From NCBI GenBank assembly GCA_964458325.1, contig CAYWIM010000007.1, forward strand, positions 13,420 to 77,419: a stretch of DNA of 64,000 bases, read 5' to 3'. The DNA is from JAGMXM01 sp964458325 (GTDB lineage Bacteria > Verrucomicrobiota > Verrucomicrobiia > Limisphaerales > UBA1319). The position numbers were made by a program, and so were the translations under genes. Below, piece by piece: positions 42,809 to 52,130 of this stretch (positions are counted from its first letter, which is position 1; each line of letters starts with the position of its first letter). The notes under the pieces were generated by a model. The model ran no database searches. It worked only from the letters and a program-made list of their open reading frames with translations, and was not told the origin of the DNA.

Positions 42809-43453
42809 ATGAGTCGGACACGAGCAGAAGGCATGGTGTTCGGGGGTGTGGTTTTTTGTTTGCTTTGGGGCATCCACCTGGAAGCGCAAACCACGCCGTC
42901 GAACCTGTTTAACATCGGCGCGGATGCAAGCACGAATGCCGCGGCAGCGCTGGCGCCGGACCAGGATTATCGGATTGCGCCGCTGGATGTGATCTCCATC
43001 GACGTGTTCAACGAATCCAGGTTGAGCAAGGATTGCGCCGTCCAGGCCACCGGCAAGATCTCCTATCCATTGCTGGGCGATGTCGAGATTGCGGGCAAGA
43101 CGACCCGGCAGGTGGAAGCCCATCTGAAAGAGCTCCTTGGGCGAGATTACCTCGTGGATCCCTTGGTGACCGTGACGATGAAGCAGTACCGGCTCCAAAC
43201 GGTAAATATCCTGGGCGAGGTGTTTAAACCCGGCCCCATGCCGCTGGTGGGCGAGAAGCGATGGACGCTGCTGGACGCCATCAGCCAGGCCGGCGGCCTC
43301 ACCCGCGGCGCCGCCAAAAGCCGCATCGAGTTCACCCGGCAAGGGAAGACCATCAAGGTCGATTTCGACGATCTCAAGAAACCCACCGATCCTGGCAAGG
43401 TGATCTACCTGCAGCCAGAGGACGTGATCTACGTGCCCTTGACCCCCTGGTAA
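42809..43453 (+). CDS. Polysaccharide export protein (Wza-like)
   Basis: The protein has 214 residues. After an export signal (to about residue 26) it has a poly_export domain (about 52-135: DYRIAPLDVISIDVFNE, ISYPLLGDVEIAG) and one SLBB-like domain (about 135-210: VNILGEVFKPGPMPLVGEKRWTLLDAISQAGGLT). Wza-like proteins form or regulate the outer-membrane pore for capsule or exopolysaccharide. This version is short and lacks the C-terminal pore helix of E. coli Wza; the neighbouring barrel may provide the outer-membrane channel. It lies between the barrel and the kinase. Confidence 0.9.
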   Translation: MSRTRAEGMVFGGVVFCLLWGIHLEAQTTPSNLFNIGADASTNAAAALAPDQDYRIAPLDVISIDVFNESRLSKDCAVQATGKISYPLLGDVEIAGKTTRQVEAHLKELLGRDYLVDPLVTVTMKQYRLQTVNILGEVFKPGPMPLVGEKRWTLLDAISQAGGLTRGAAKSRIEFTRQGKTIKVDFDDLKKPTDPGKVIYLQPEDVIYVPLTPW

Positions 43454-43460
43454 TCTGCTT

Positions 43461-45620
43461 ATGGAAAACAATCCCCCGGGCATCCCGGCCGAGGCCGGCT
43501 TCCTCGAGGAAGTCACCAACCTGCGCCATTACTATCACGTCATCCTCGAGCGACGCTGGCTGGTCATTGCCGCATTCATCTCGGTGTTCGTTCTCACGAT
43601 TATTTATCTGGCCAAGGCCCCGCGCATTTACCAGGCCGCGGCGCGGCTGCAGATCAACAGCGAGGCGGAGACGTCCCTCAACCTGAGCGGCGGCTCTTTC
43701 GGCGACCGCCAGGGCCAGGATTACCTCCAGACCCAATACAAAAACCTCATGAGCCGGTCGCTGCTCAGCTCGATCATTAACCAGCTCAAGCTCGACCAGG
43801 ACCCGCGGTATGCCAAGTCCCGCGACATCGTCGCCGAACTGGCTGAGGACATCATCGTGTCGCCGATCCGGCTCAGCCGCCTGGTCGATGTGCGCGTCGA
43901 GCATACCGATCCCAAGAAGGCCGCCCTGATCGCGAACACGCTCCTGAACAATTTCATTGACAACAACCTGGACCAGAAGCGCGAGGCCTCCGTTCGCACC
44001 GCCCGCTGGCTCGAGCAGGAAACCGCTGTCCAAAAAACCAAGGTCGAGGAAGCCGACAACGCCCTCCAGAAATACCGGGTGGGGCTCAAGAACGTGTCCC
44101 TCGAGGAAAGCCAGAACATCATCCTCCAGCGGCTCAAGCTCGCCCAGGACCAGATGGTGTCCATCCAGGTCCGCGCCACGCTCGCCAACAGCCTGCTTAC
44201 CGAGGTCCAATCGTTGCTCAAGAAAGGCGTCAGCATCGATAACATCCCCGCGATCGCCGCCAACTCAACCGTCACCCAGCTCAAGAACCAGCTGCTGTTG
44301 GAGGAGGCCGTGCTGGCGAGCATGCTGAGCCGCTACAAGGACAAATGGCCGGATGTCATCTTCGAAAGGGAGAAGATCAGCGCCCTGCAGCGGTCCCTGG
44401 ACGAGGCCATGAAGGAGGTCATGAAGACCCTCGAAACCTCCGCTGTCCTCGGCAACACGGAGCTGCAGACCATCCGTGAATTGGTGGCCACCCTCGAGCA
44501 GGAACAGCTCAGCCTCGGCGAAAAATCCATCAAATACGACGCCCTCAAACGCGATGCCGAGCTGCAGAAGGCCCTCTACATGCGCGTGCTCGAGCGGCAA
44601 AAGGAGCTCGAGATCACGACCAACAGCAAGTTGAACAACATGTTCATCGTGGATGAAGCCGTGGCCCCGCTGAGGTTCTACAAGCCGCGCATCGTCTTCA
44701 GCCTCGTGCTCGGGATTATTGGGGGCTTGGCGGTCGCCGTCGCGCTCGCTTTCTTCGTCAATTACCTGGATGACTCGATCAAGACGCAGGACGATGTCGA
44801 GATCTACCTGCGGGTGCCGTTTCTCGGATATGTGCCCAATATCAAGTCCAACAGCGTGATCGAGCGGGACTTGCAGGCGCACATGCATCCCCAGTCGACC
44901 GCTGCGGAAGGATTCCGCACGATTCGCGCCGCCATCGCCCTGATGCCCAAGGCCGACCAGTACCGCCTCCTGGTCATCACCAGCACGATCCCGGCCGAGG
45001 GCAAATCCCTCATCGCATCCAACCTGGCGATCGTCACCGCCCAGACGGGTCTCAAGACGCTGCTTGTGGACGCCGACCTTCGCCGCCCGTCGGTCCACAA
45101 GGCCTATCAGCTCCACAGCCCCATCGGCCTGTCCGCTTACCTCACCAGCCAGGTCAACAGCATCGACGAAATCGTCCACACCAGCGAAGTCCCCCACCTC
45201 GATATCGTCTGCGCGGGCTCGGTGCCGTCCAATCCTTCGGAAATGTCGGGCTCGCTCCGGATGCGCCAGTTCCTCCAGGAGGCCAGCCGCCGATACGACC
45301 GCGTGTTTGTGGATTGCCCGCCTGTCTCCGCCGTCAGCGATCCCCTCGTGGTCTCGTCGATGGCCGACGGCGTGATCTTCGTCACCAAGTTCAACAAGAT
45401 CCGCCGCGAGCACGCCCGCAAATCCCTCCAGCGCCTGCAATACGCCGGGATCCACATCCTCGGCGTCGTGCTCAACGACATCGACTTCGAGGGCAAGGAC
45501 GCCTACTACTACTCGTATTACTACTACCAGAACCGCTACTACTCGAGCCATTACAAGTCCGACACGAGGGAGTCTCCGAAACCCGAGACTCCCAAGCCCG
45601 AGAAGGTCGCTAAAGCCTGA
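43461..45620 (+). CDS. Tyrosine autokinase / chain-length determinant (Wzc-like)
   Basis: The protein has 719 residues. An N-terminal Wzz domain holds a first membrane segment (about 34-53). A long coiled coil (about 190-420) and a second membrane segment (about 412-435) follow. The cytoplasmic BY-kinase has Walker A (STIPAEGKSLIA, about 508-519), Walker A' (LLVDADLRRPS) and Walker B (FVDCPPVSAVSD). The C-terminal Tyr cluster, DAYYYSYYYYQNRYY (about 678-694), is the autophosphorylation site that controls chain length and assembly. The last residues are Lys/Pro/Glu-rich. It ends 2 nt before the convergent M16 gene stop. The three export genes form one operon. Confidence 0.95.
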   Translation: MENNPPGIPAEAGFLEEVTNLRHYYHVILERRWLVIAAFISVFVLTIIYLAKAPRIYQAAARLQINSEAETSLNLSGGSFGDRQGQDYLQTQYKNLMSRSLLSSIINQLKLDQDPRYAKSRDIVAELAEDIIVSPIRLSRLVDVRVEHTDPKKAALIANTLLNNFIDNNLDQKREASVRTARWLEQETAVQKTKVEEADNALQKYRVGLKNVSLEESQNIILQRLKLAQDQMVSIQVRATLANSLLTEVQSLLKKGVSIDNIPAIAANSTVTQLKNQLLLEEAVLASMLSRYKDKWPDVIFEREKISALQRSLDEAMKEVMKTLETSAVLGNTELQTIRELVATLEQEQLSLGEKSIKYDALKRDAELQKALYMRVLERQKELEITTNSKLNNMFIVDEAVAPLRFYKPRIVFSLVLGIIGGLAVAVALAFFVNYLDDSIKTQDDVEIYLRVPFLGYVPNIKSNSVIERDLQAHMHPQSTAAEGFRTIRAAIALMPKADQYRLLVITSTIPAEGKSLIASNLAIVTAQTGLKTLLVDADLRRPSVHKAYQLHSPIGLSAYLTSQVNSIDEIVHTSEVPHLDIVCAGSVPSNPSEMSGSLRMRQFLQEASRRYDRVFVDCPPVSAVSDPLVVSSMADGVIFVTKFNKIRREHARKSLQRLQYAGIHILGVVLNDIDFEGKDAYYYSYYYYQNRYYSSHYKSDTRESPKPETPKPEKVAKA

Positions 45621-45622
45621 TC

Positions 45623-48376
45623 CTACGGGACGGGCTGGCCGTCGGTGTCGATGATGCGAGCGGGGCCGTACCCCAGTTTCTCGATGCGGTCCGCCACTTG
45701 CTCGCGGGCTCCCACCACCACCCAGATGAGCTGCTCGGGCTGGAGCACGTCGCGCGCGACCTCGGCCACTTGGGCATCGGTCACCGCCCGAATCCGCCGG
45801 GCAAAAGTGGACGGGTGGTCGTCCGGCAAACGGAACTGGACGATATCGGTCAGCTCGGCTGCCTGTGCGCCCATGGTTTCCCAGCGCCCCGCCAAAGCCA
45901 GCACTTCGCGGCGTCGCGTGTCGGACAGTTCCTGCTCCGTCGGCGGACGATCAGCCCGGATCGACTCGAGTTCGCGGCGGATCTCCTCCATGGATTCGAG
46001 TGTCTTGTCCGTCTGGACGGGGACCTGAACGAAAAACGGCCGCTGGCCGCGGGCATCCACCAGCCGGGAACGAGCCCCGTAAGTCCAGTGCTTGTTCTCG
46101 CGCAGGTTCATATTGATCCTCGAGGTGAACTTGCCCCCCAGGATGCTGTTGAGGAGATCGATCGCCTCCTCCCGCGGGTTCGCTCGAGGCGGGGCCAGGT
46201 GGGCTGCGAAGATCACGGATTGCTCCGCGCCAGGCTTGTCGATCAGATAGACCCGGGACCGAGCCGGCAGATCGACCGCGGCCAGGGTCCGGTCCGGCAC
46301 CGCCGCCGCCTTCCAGCCCCCCAGGTGTCGTTCGAGCACCGGTAGGATCTCCTCCCGGGTCGTGTCTCCGACGACCAGCAAGGTGGCGTTGTTGGGCTTG
46401 AGCCATTGGCCATAAAACCGGCGCAAATCCTCGGTCCGGATCCGCTGGATCGCCGCTTCGGTCCCCGTGCCGGTCAGCGGCGCGCTGTAGGCATGTCCGG
46501 CGCCATAAAGCAGGCGCGGCAGCACGCGCAATGCCATCGTGTCCGGAGATGTCTTTTCGAATTGGATGGCCGCCAGCCGCTCCTTGCGCATGCGCTCGAG
46601 CTCGCGGGCGGGAAAAGCCGGCTGCAGCAGCACGTCCTGGAACAGGTCCAATGCGGGTTCGAGGGTCGATTTCAACGTGTTCAGCGAGACCACGCATTGA
46701 TCCAGGTTTGCCCCTGTGGAAAGGCGCGCCCCGAGGCCCACCAGGGTTTCGCTGATCTCGAGCGTGCTCCGGCGAGCCGTCCCCTCATCGAGCATGTCCA
46801 TCGTCAGGCTCGCCAGGCCCGGCAGATCGACCGGATCGGCCGCATAGCCCGCGTCCATCAGGAGCCGGAAATCGAGCACCGGAACCGCATGATTCTCCAG
46901 CACGATCACTCGAAGCCCGTTGCTCAGCTCCTGCCGCGTGAACGCCGGGAACCGCGCCGTCGGCGGCTCGCCGGTCGATGGCGGCCGGCTCCGGTCAATC
47001 CCTGATTCGAGCGTGGCATAGTTGGCAAAAGGCTGGACCTCGAGCACAAGCAGGCCGTCGCTCAGCCAGGACCGGGCTGCTTCGAGCAAATCCTTCTCGG
47101 TCGCCCGCTGCAATCGCTCCAGCGTCTGCCGGTAGCGAGCTGGATCGCCCCCATACACCTCGTTCTCGAGCAGGATGTCCGATTTTCCCCCGAACCCTCC
47201 GATCCGCTCGGCGCCACGCACGAAACCGGCGACCTGCTGGTTCTGGACCCGACGGAGTTCCGATGCGGTTGGGCCGTCTCGCAAGAATCGATCCATCTCC
47301 TCCTTCACCATGGATTCGATCCGCTGCATGTCGACTCCGGGCCGCCCCAGCACGCTGACGCCAAACACGCCCGCAATCTCCAGACCATACGAACTGGCCG
47401 AGACCTGCACCGCCAGCTGCTCCTCGTAGACCAGTCGCTGGTAGAGCCGGGAGGTCTTTCCCGAGCTGAGGATGTCGCCCACCAGGCTCAAATAATCGGC
47501 GTCCGGCGCGCCCCACCCGGGCGTGGTCCAGGCGAAAAGCAGCAGGGGCAGATTGACCCTGTCCTGAATCACCTCTCGCTGGATCCCCGTCCGCCGAGGG
47601 ATCCATTGCTCCGGGCGGCATACGGGGGGCCCCGACGGGATGTGCCCGAAGTATTTCTCGACCTTGGCCTTCGCGGTGGACGGATCCAGATCGCCCGCCA
47701 GGCAGATCGCCGCGTTGGCCGCCCCATAGTAATCGCCAAACCATTGGTGCACATCCTTCAGCGTGGCGGCCTCGAGATCCTCTGTGCGGCCGATGACTTC
47801 CCATGAATAAGGATGTCCCGCGGGAAACAATCCCTCGAAAAGCCTTCGATACACCTTGCCGTAAGGCTGGTTCTCTCCCTGCCGCTTTTCGTTCAGCACC
47901 ACTCCGCGCTGCTCGTCCAGCCGGGCTTGGTCGATCGCGCCCACCAGATGACCCATGCGATCCGATTCAGCCCACAACACCAGGTCCAACGCCGAGATCG
48001 GCACGTCCTGAAAATAATTCGTCCGGTCGAAATCGGTCGTCCCGTTCATCGATGTGGCGCCTTCCGGTTCGAGCAGCTTGAAATAGTCGGCGTTGTAATG
48101 CTCGCTGCCGTTGAACATCAGGTGCTCGAACAGATGCGCGAAGCCGGTCCGGCCCGGACGCTCGTTCTTCGAGCCCACGTGATACCATACGTTGACCGTT
48201 ACGATCGGCGCCTTGTGATCTTCGTGGACGATCAACGTCAGCCCGTTCGAGAGCTTGAACTTCTGGTATGGAATATCGACCGTCACCAGCGACCCCCCTC
48301 CGCCCTCGAGAACACATAGGCTGGCCATCACCGTCAGTGCGACTCGCCCGACCGCGAACCAATGCCGTGCAATCAT
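45623..48376 (-). CDS. Secreted M16 zinc metalloprotease (two-domain, pitrilysin family)
   Basis: A 917-residue protein with an N-terminal export signal (about 1-20). The M16 zinc motif HLFEH is at 81-85 (TGFAHLFEHLMFNGSEHY), with the downstream Glu in VVLNEKRQGEN. A second, inactive-like M16 half follows (about 470-900: FRLLMDAGYAADPVDLPGLASLTMDMLDEGT), which lacks HxxEH as usual. The start is at MIARHWFAVG, with AAGGAACAAGAGATC before it; a longer reading overlaps the GH32 region. M16 enzymes cleave peptides or proteins inside a closed chamber. Confidence 0.92.
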   Translation of the reverse strand: MIARHWFAVGRVALTVMASLCVLEGGGGSLVTVDIPYQKFKLSNGLTLIVHEDHKAPIVTVNVWYHVGSKNERPGRTGFAHLFEHLMFNGSEHYNADYFKLLEPEGATSMNGTTDFDRTNYFQDVPISALDLVLWAESDRMGHLVGAIDQARLDEQRGVVLNEKRQGENQPYGKVYRRLFEGLFPAGHPYSWEVIGRTEDLEAATLKDVHQWFGDYYGAANAAICLAGDLDPSTAKAKVEKYFGHIPSGPPVCRPEQWIPRRTGIQREVIQDRVNLPLLLFAWTTPGWGAPDADYLSLVGDILSSGKTSRLYQRLVYEEQLAVQVSASSYGLEIAGVFGVSVLGRPGVDMQRIESMVKEEMDRFLRDGPTASELRRVQNQQVAGFVRGAERIGGFGGKSDILLENEVYGGDPARYRQTLERLQRATEKDLLEAARSWLSDGLLVLEVQPFANYATLESGIDRSRPPSTGEPPTARFPAFTRQELSNGLRVIVLENHAVPVLDFRLLMDAGYAADPVDLPGLASLTMDMLDEGTARRSTLEISETLVGLGARLSTGANLDQCVVSLNTLKSTLEPALDLFQDVLLQPAFPARELERMRKERLAAIQFEKTSPDTMALRVLPRLLYGAGHAYSAPLTGTGTEAAIQRIRTEDLRRFYGQWLKPNNATLLVVGDTTREEILPVLERHLGGWKAAAVPDRTLAAVDLPARSRVYLIDKPGAEQSVIFAAHLAPPRANPREEAIDLLNSILGGKFTSRINMNLRENKHWTYGARSRLVDARGQRPFFVQVPVQTDKTLESMEEIRRELESIRADRPPTEQELSDTRRREVLALAGRWETMGAQAAELTDIVQFRLPDDHPSTFARRIRAVTDAQVAEVARDVLQPEQLIWVVVGAREQVADRIEKLGYGPARIIDTDGQPVP

Positions 48377-48542
48377 GATCTCTTGTTCCTTTCCAGGCGG
48401 ATTCTTGTTCGATCGCCGTTCTCCAGACAAGCCAATACAGCCCGAGCCGGCCGGGAGATTGCGCGACTCCGCCCCCCCCATGCGCCCCGACAAGGGGCTA
48501 TACATCGCGCGGATTCCTGGCATCCTTGGGCAAGAACCGTCG

Positions 48543-50249
48543 ATGGTTTGGCCTATGCGAATCCTTCTCGTGATGAGCGCGCTCTGTCTTGCCCCCTTGG
48601 ATGCCTCCGCCTCGGCTGCTCCATCGGCGCGCGAGTTCAAGATCGACCGGCAATATCTCCTGATTCCGATCCGGAGCGGCACCACCAAGCGAGTGGTGAC
48701 CCTGCAGGTGGACGGGGTCGTGGTGGTGCGCAACCAGATCGAGCTGGCCGAGGCGGATCCGGACTGGTGGGCGTTCATGGACGTCAGCGCCTGGCGCGGC
48801 CGGACCGTCGCTGTGCATGTGGATGATGCCGCGGGAGGGGCGGCTGCGGTGAGGGCGATCGAGCAGGGCGACGCGATCCGGGGCGCCGAAGATCTGTATC
48901 GCGAGCCGCTGCGCGGCCAGTTCCATTTCTCGTCCAAGCGCGGTTGGAACAACGATCCGAACGGCCTCGTCTATTACCGCGGCGAGTATCATCTGTTTTA
49001 TCAGCACAATCCGTACGGGTGGAGTTGGGGCAACATGCATTGGGGGCATGCGGTGAGCCGCGATCTGGTCCATTGGAAGGAGCTGGGGGACGTGCTCGCT
49101 CCGGACGAGCTGGGGCCGATGTTCAGCGGCAGCGCGGTCGTGGATTGGGGGAACACCAGCGGGTTGGGCGCGGACGGTCAGCCGCCGCTGGTGCTGATCT
49201 ACACGGCTGCGGGGAATCCGGCCGTCCAGTGCCTGGCCCACTCCACCGACGGCCGGAGCTTCACCAAGTATGCCGGCAATCCGGTCCTCCCGCAGATCAC
49301 CGGCGGGAACCGGGATCCGAAGGTCGTGTGGCATGAGGCGTCCAGGAAGTGGGTGATGGTCCTCTACGTCACCGCCGCCGGAGGCGGGCACACCATTCAT
49401 TTTCTCACCTCGCCCAACCTCCTCGAGTGGACGCATTCGAGCGTTGCCGAGGGCATCGCCGGAAGCGCATTTCTCTACGAGTGCCCGGATTTCTTCGAGC
49501 TGCCGGTCGATGGCGATCCGGCGCGCAAGAGGTGCGTGCTCACGGCCGCCAATGGCGAGTATGCAATCGGGACATTCGATGGCGCTGTGTTCAAGCCGGA
49601 GGAACGGAAGCTCCCCGGGCACCGCGGACGGGGTTTGTACGCGGCGCAAACTTTCAGCGATATCCCGCCGAGCGACGGGCGCCGCATCCAGATCGGCTGG
49701 TTCCAGACCGAAACCAAGGGGATGCCATTCAACCAATCCATGACCATCCCGCTGGAGCTGGGGCTCGCCTCGACGCCCGAGGGGCCCCGGATGACTTTCG
49801 CCCCCGTGAAAGAGCTTGCGTCCCTGCGCGCCAAGAGCCACCGGATTCGTCGCGCGACGCTCGAGCCCGATGGCGGCAACCCGCTGGCAGGAATCAGAGC
49901 CGAGCTGGTCGAGATTCGCGCCGAGCTCGAGCCAGGCGATGCCAGCGAGGTGGCTTTCGACGTGCGCGGGGGCGCGGTTGTTTATGACGCCAGGAGGCAG
50001 GAGCTGGCGGTCAACGGCCATCGTGCGCCTGCCCCGCTGCGCGCCGGCAAACAGCGCCTCATTATCTATTGCGACCGGACCGGGTTCGAGGTCTTTGCCA
50101 GCGATGGGCTGACGTATGTGCCCATGCCGTTCCAGCCGAAAGGGAACGACTTCACGCTGGGCGTCGAGGCCAGGGGCGGTGTGGCGAAGATTCTCTCGCT
50201 CGAAGTCCACGAGCTCGAGTCGGCCTGGGAGCTTCGCCCGACTCCTTGA
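48543..50249 (+). CDS. Secreted GH32 fructan hydrolase (levanase/invertase type)
   Basis: The protein has 568 residues. After a signal peptide and a short beta domain (about 30-120), the five-bladed propeller begins with WNNDPNG (nucleophile Asp), followed by the RDP motif in GGNRDPKVVW and the acid/base Glu in ECPDFFELP. All three are in the canonical order. The C-terminal beta-sandwich (about 420-568) is present. GH32 enzymes cleave beta-fructosides such as inulin, levan or sucrose. The start is at ATG 48543; ATG 48555 (MRILLVMSAL) is also plausible. It is divergent from the M16 protease. Confidence 0.92.
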   Translation: MVWPMRILLVMSALCLAPLDASASAAPSAREFKIDRQYLLIPIRSGTTKRVVTLQVDGVVVVRNQIELAEADPDWWAFMDVSAWRGRTVAVHVDDAAGGAAAVRAIEQGDAIRGAEDLYREPLRGQFHFSSKRGWNNDPNGLVYYRGEYHLFYQHNPYGWSWGNMHWGHAVSRDLVHWKELGDVLAPDELGPMFSGSAVVDWGNTSGLGADGQPPLVLIYTAAGNPAVQCLAHSTDGRSFTKYAGNPVLPQITGGNRDPKVVWHEASRKWVMVLYVTAAGGGHTIHFLTSPNLLEWTHSSVAEGIAGSAFLYECPDFFELPVDGDPARKRCVLTAANGEYAIGTFDGAVFKPEERKLPGHRGRGLYAAQTFSDIPPSDGRRIQIGWFQTETKGMPFNQSMTIPLELGLASTPEGPRMTFAPVKELASLRAKSHRIRRATLEPDGGNPLAGIRAELVEIRAELEPGDASEVAFDVRGGAVVYDARRQELAVNGHRAPAPLRAGKQRLIIYCDRTGFEVFASDGLTYVPMPFQPKGNDFTLGVEARGGVAKILSLEVHELESAWELRPTP

Positions 50250-50991
50250 ATCCATGAGGCAGGCGCGTCGCCTCGAGCAGCTGGCAGCGCTCGGCAGCCG
50301 AAAAGCGCTCGATCGCGTAGCGGAGAGCCGTGCGCGGGATGGAAGAGCCGTGCTCGAGCAGAAAGGACTTCAATCGTGGCATGTCGGTCTTGCCTGCCTC
50401 GCGCAGCAGCCAGCCTGCGGCCTTGTGCATGAGGTCTTCCCGATCGGGGAAGTGTTGGCTCACAAGGTCGTAGGCCAGATCGAGATGCGTTCCACGGCGG
50501 GCGAAAGGCACCAGCGTCACCAGGGCGGCCCGCCGAACCCAGAGCGGTCTTGCCCGAGACCATTGGCGCAGCGTTGCGGCCATCGTCGGATACCGTTCAA
50601 GGATCGGGGTGAGGACCATGCCGGCGAACGAATCCACCAGCGCCCAGTTGTCCAGACGCGTCGCGAGCCAGCGCCGGGCCGGCTGCAGCAGATCCAGGCC
50701 GAATTCCTTCCGAAATCCGTGCAGGATGAGAATGCCGAGCCCGCGGATCTCCATCTCCGGTTCCTGGAGCAGACGGTCGCACAGGGCGACACTTTCCGCC
50801 AGTGTCCAGGATGGCTGGAGCCGTTTGACCTGATCGAGCCCATACTGTCGTAGCGTTGGCGAGTCAATGCCGAGCGCCACCACAGCGTGTTTGAAATAGT
50901 GCTGCACGCCCTCGGCCCGAGCGGGATTCCGCCGCGCTCGCAGGCTGCGAATCGCTGCTTGCGCCGCCTCCTCCACCCCGGCGCGATCCAT
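50152..50991 (-). CDS. DNA alkylation repair (AlkD-like) HEAT-type protein
   Basis: A 279-residue protein. The helical-repeat pattern and segments such as RARRNPARAEGVQHYFKHAVVALG and RPLWVRRAALVTLVPFARRG match the AlkD/AlkC glycosylase family, which excises N3- and N7-alkyl purines without base flipping. The typical ending (RTALRYAIERFS) is present, followed by a 40-residue Arg-rich tail. The start at MDRAGVEEAA is preferred because residues further upstream look random. The last 98 nt overlap the end of the convergent GH32 gene. Confidence 0.7.
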   Translation of the reverse strand: MDRAGVEEAAQAAIRSLRARRNPARAEGVQHYFKHAVVALGIDSPTLRQYGLDQVKRLQPSWTLAESVALCDRLLQEPEMEIRGLGILILHGFRKEFGLDLLQPARRWLATRLDNWALVDSFAGMVLTPILERYPTMAATLRQWSRARPLWVRRAALVTLVPFARRGTHLDLAYDLVSQHFPDREDLMHKAAGWLLREAGKTDMPRLKSFLLEHGSSIPRTALRYAIERFSAAERCQLLEATRLPHGFKESGEAPRPTRARGLRARESSPHRPWPRRPA

Positions 50992-51311
50992 CGAGAGAGC
51001 AGATTGCCTTGAGGGTTTCAAAGCTGCTGAGCGATCGGATTCTGCCGCCCCACTGCGCACGAGGTCAATCGCTGTTTTCTCTCGGGCAGCGGACGGTGCG
51101 CGGGGATCGGGCAAGCGGCCGGCGCCGTGGAACATCGACGCAGCAGCTATCCTTGCTCGATCGCCGGCGGCCCATTCGATGCTTCGGGCTGGACGGCGGC
51201 GGCCTGTCGCCGTAGTGTGATGAGTAGCCATGCCCTTGAACGGCCTCGTTGATCCTTTTATCGCCGGCCAGGAGCGGGCCTTGAACAACGCGCAACCTGC
51301 CGCCCACTGAA
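50992..51311. other. Intergenic region between AlkD-like and DUF1080 genes
   Basis: About 320 nt with no convincing gene or RNA. Minus-strand codons continue the AlkD-like frame but with atypical composition, so a longer N-terminus for that gene cannot be fully excluded. The region probably holds divergent promoters; none is clear. Confidence 0.4.
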
Positions 51312-52130
51312 ATGAAAAGACATCTGCTCATCCCATCGACCATCGCCGCGACCATTGGCCTCCTGGCGCTCGCGTCATCGTCCGAGTGCGCTCAGGAGCT
51401 GGTGAAGGCTCAGGATGGCTCGGGCGTCATTGGCTACAAGGACACGCCCAAGCTCCCGTGGTGCGACTGGCGGGTGCACGATCCGGACCGGCCCGCCCCT
51501 CCGCGGATCGATCCGGGCCCGGCCGGCCCGCCCGCCCCCGTCCCCGCCGACGCCATCGTGCTCTTTGATGGGAAAGACACGAGTCAGTGGGAGGATTCCG
51601 ATTGGAAAGTGGAGGACGGCTGCCTCGTTTCCGGGAACAAAGCCCTGGCGTCCAGGAAACAGTTTGGCAATGCGCAGATCCACGTCGAGTGGATGGCCCC
51701 CGCCGGCTTCGAAGGCCCTTGGTACAACCGCGGCAACAACGGCGTGTTTCTGATGGGCCTGTATGAGATCCAGATCTTCGACTCCTACAACGAGAAGATT
51801 TATCCGGACGGCCAGACGGCGGCGATTTATGGCCAGACGCCCCCTCGGGTCAATGTTTCGCGCCCCCCCGGCCAGTGGCAGACATTCGATATTGTTTTCA
51901 CCGCGCCGGTTTTCGAGGGCGGCCAGCTCGCGCAGCCGGCTCGCGTGACGGTGTTCCATAACGGCGTGCTCGCGCAGCTCGACGAGATCATTCACGGCGA
52001 GACCCAGCATCGCGCCCTTCCGCAATACGCAAGCCGGATCGGCAAGGGACCGCTGGTGTTCGGCGGCCATGGTTGCCCGGTGCGCTTTCGCAGCGTGTGG
52101 GTTCGGCCGCTGGGAGGGTCAGGGCAATGA
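51312..52130 (+). CDS. Secreted DUF1080 (3-keto-disaccharide hydrolase-like) protein
   Basis: The protein has 272 residues with a signal peptide (1-27). The DUF1080 domain shows the family's opening (IVLFDGKDTSQWEDSDWKVEDG), a jelly-roll concanavalin-like pattern, the central NRGNNGVFLMGLYEIQIFDSY and the H-rich C-terminal region. The family is huge in Verrucomicrobiota and Planctomycetota; some members act on 3-keto sugars or bind glycans. It overlaps the next gene (ATGA) and is the first of a three-gene coupled cassette. Confidence 0.88.
   Translation: MKRHLLIPSTIAATIGLLALASSSECAQELVKAQDGSGVIGYKDTPKLPWCDWRVHDPDRPAPPRIDPGPAGPPAPVPADAIVLFDGKDTSQWEDSDWKVEDGCLVSGNKALASRKQFGNAQIHVEWMAPAGFEGPWYNRGNNGVFLMGLYEIQIFDSYNEKIYPDGQTAAIYGQTPPRVNVSRPPGQWQTFDIVFTAPVFEGGQLAQPARVTVFHNGVLAQLDEIIHGETQHRALPQYASRIGKGPLVFGGHGCPVRFRSVWVRPLGGSGQ

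Noticed and set aside
44265..45551. 428-codon minus-strand open frame across the autokinase
   Set aside because: It is antisense to the kinase domain with Walker motifs and the Tyr cluster; no start signal or domain.
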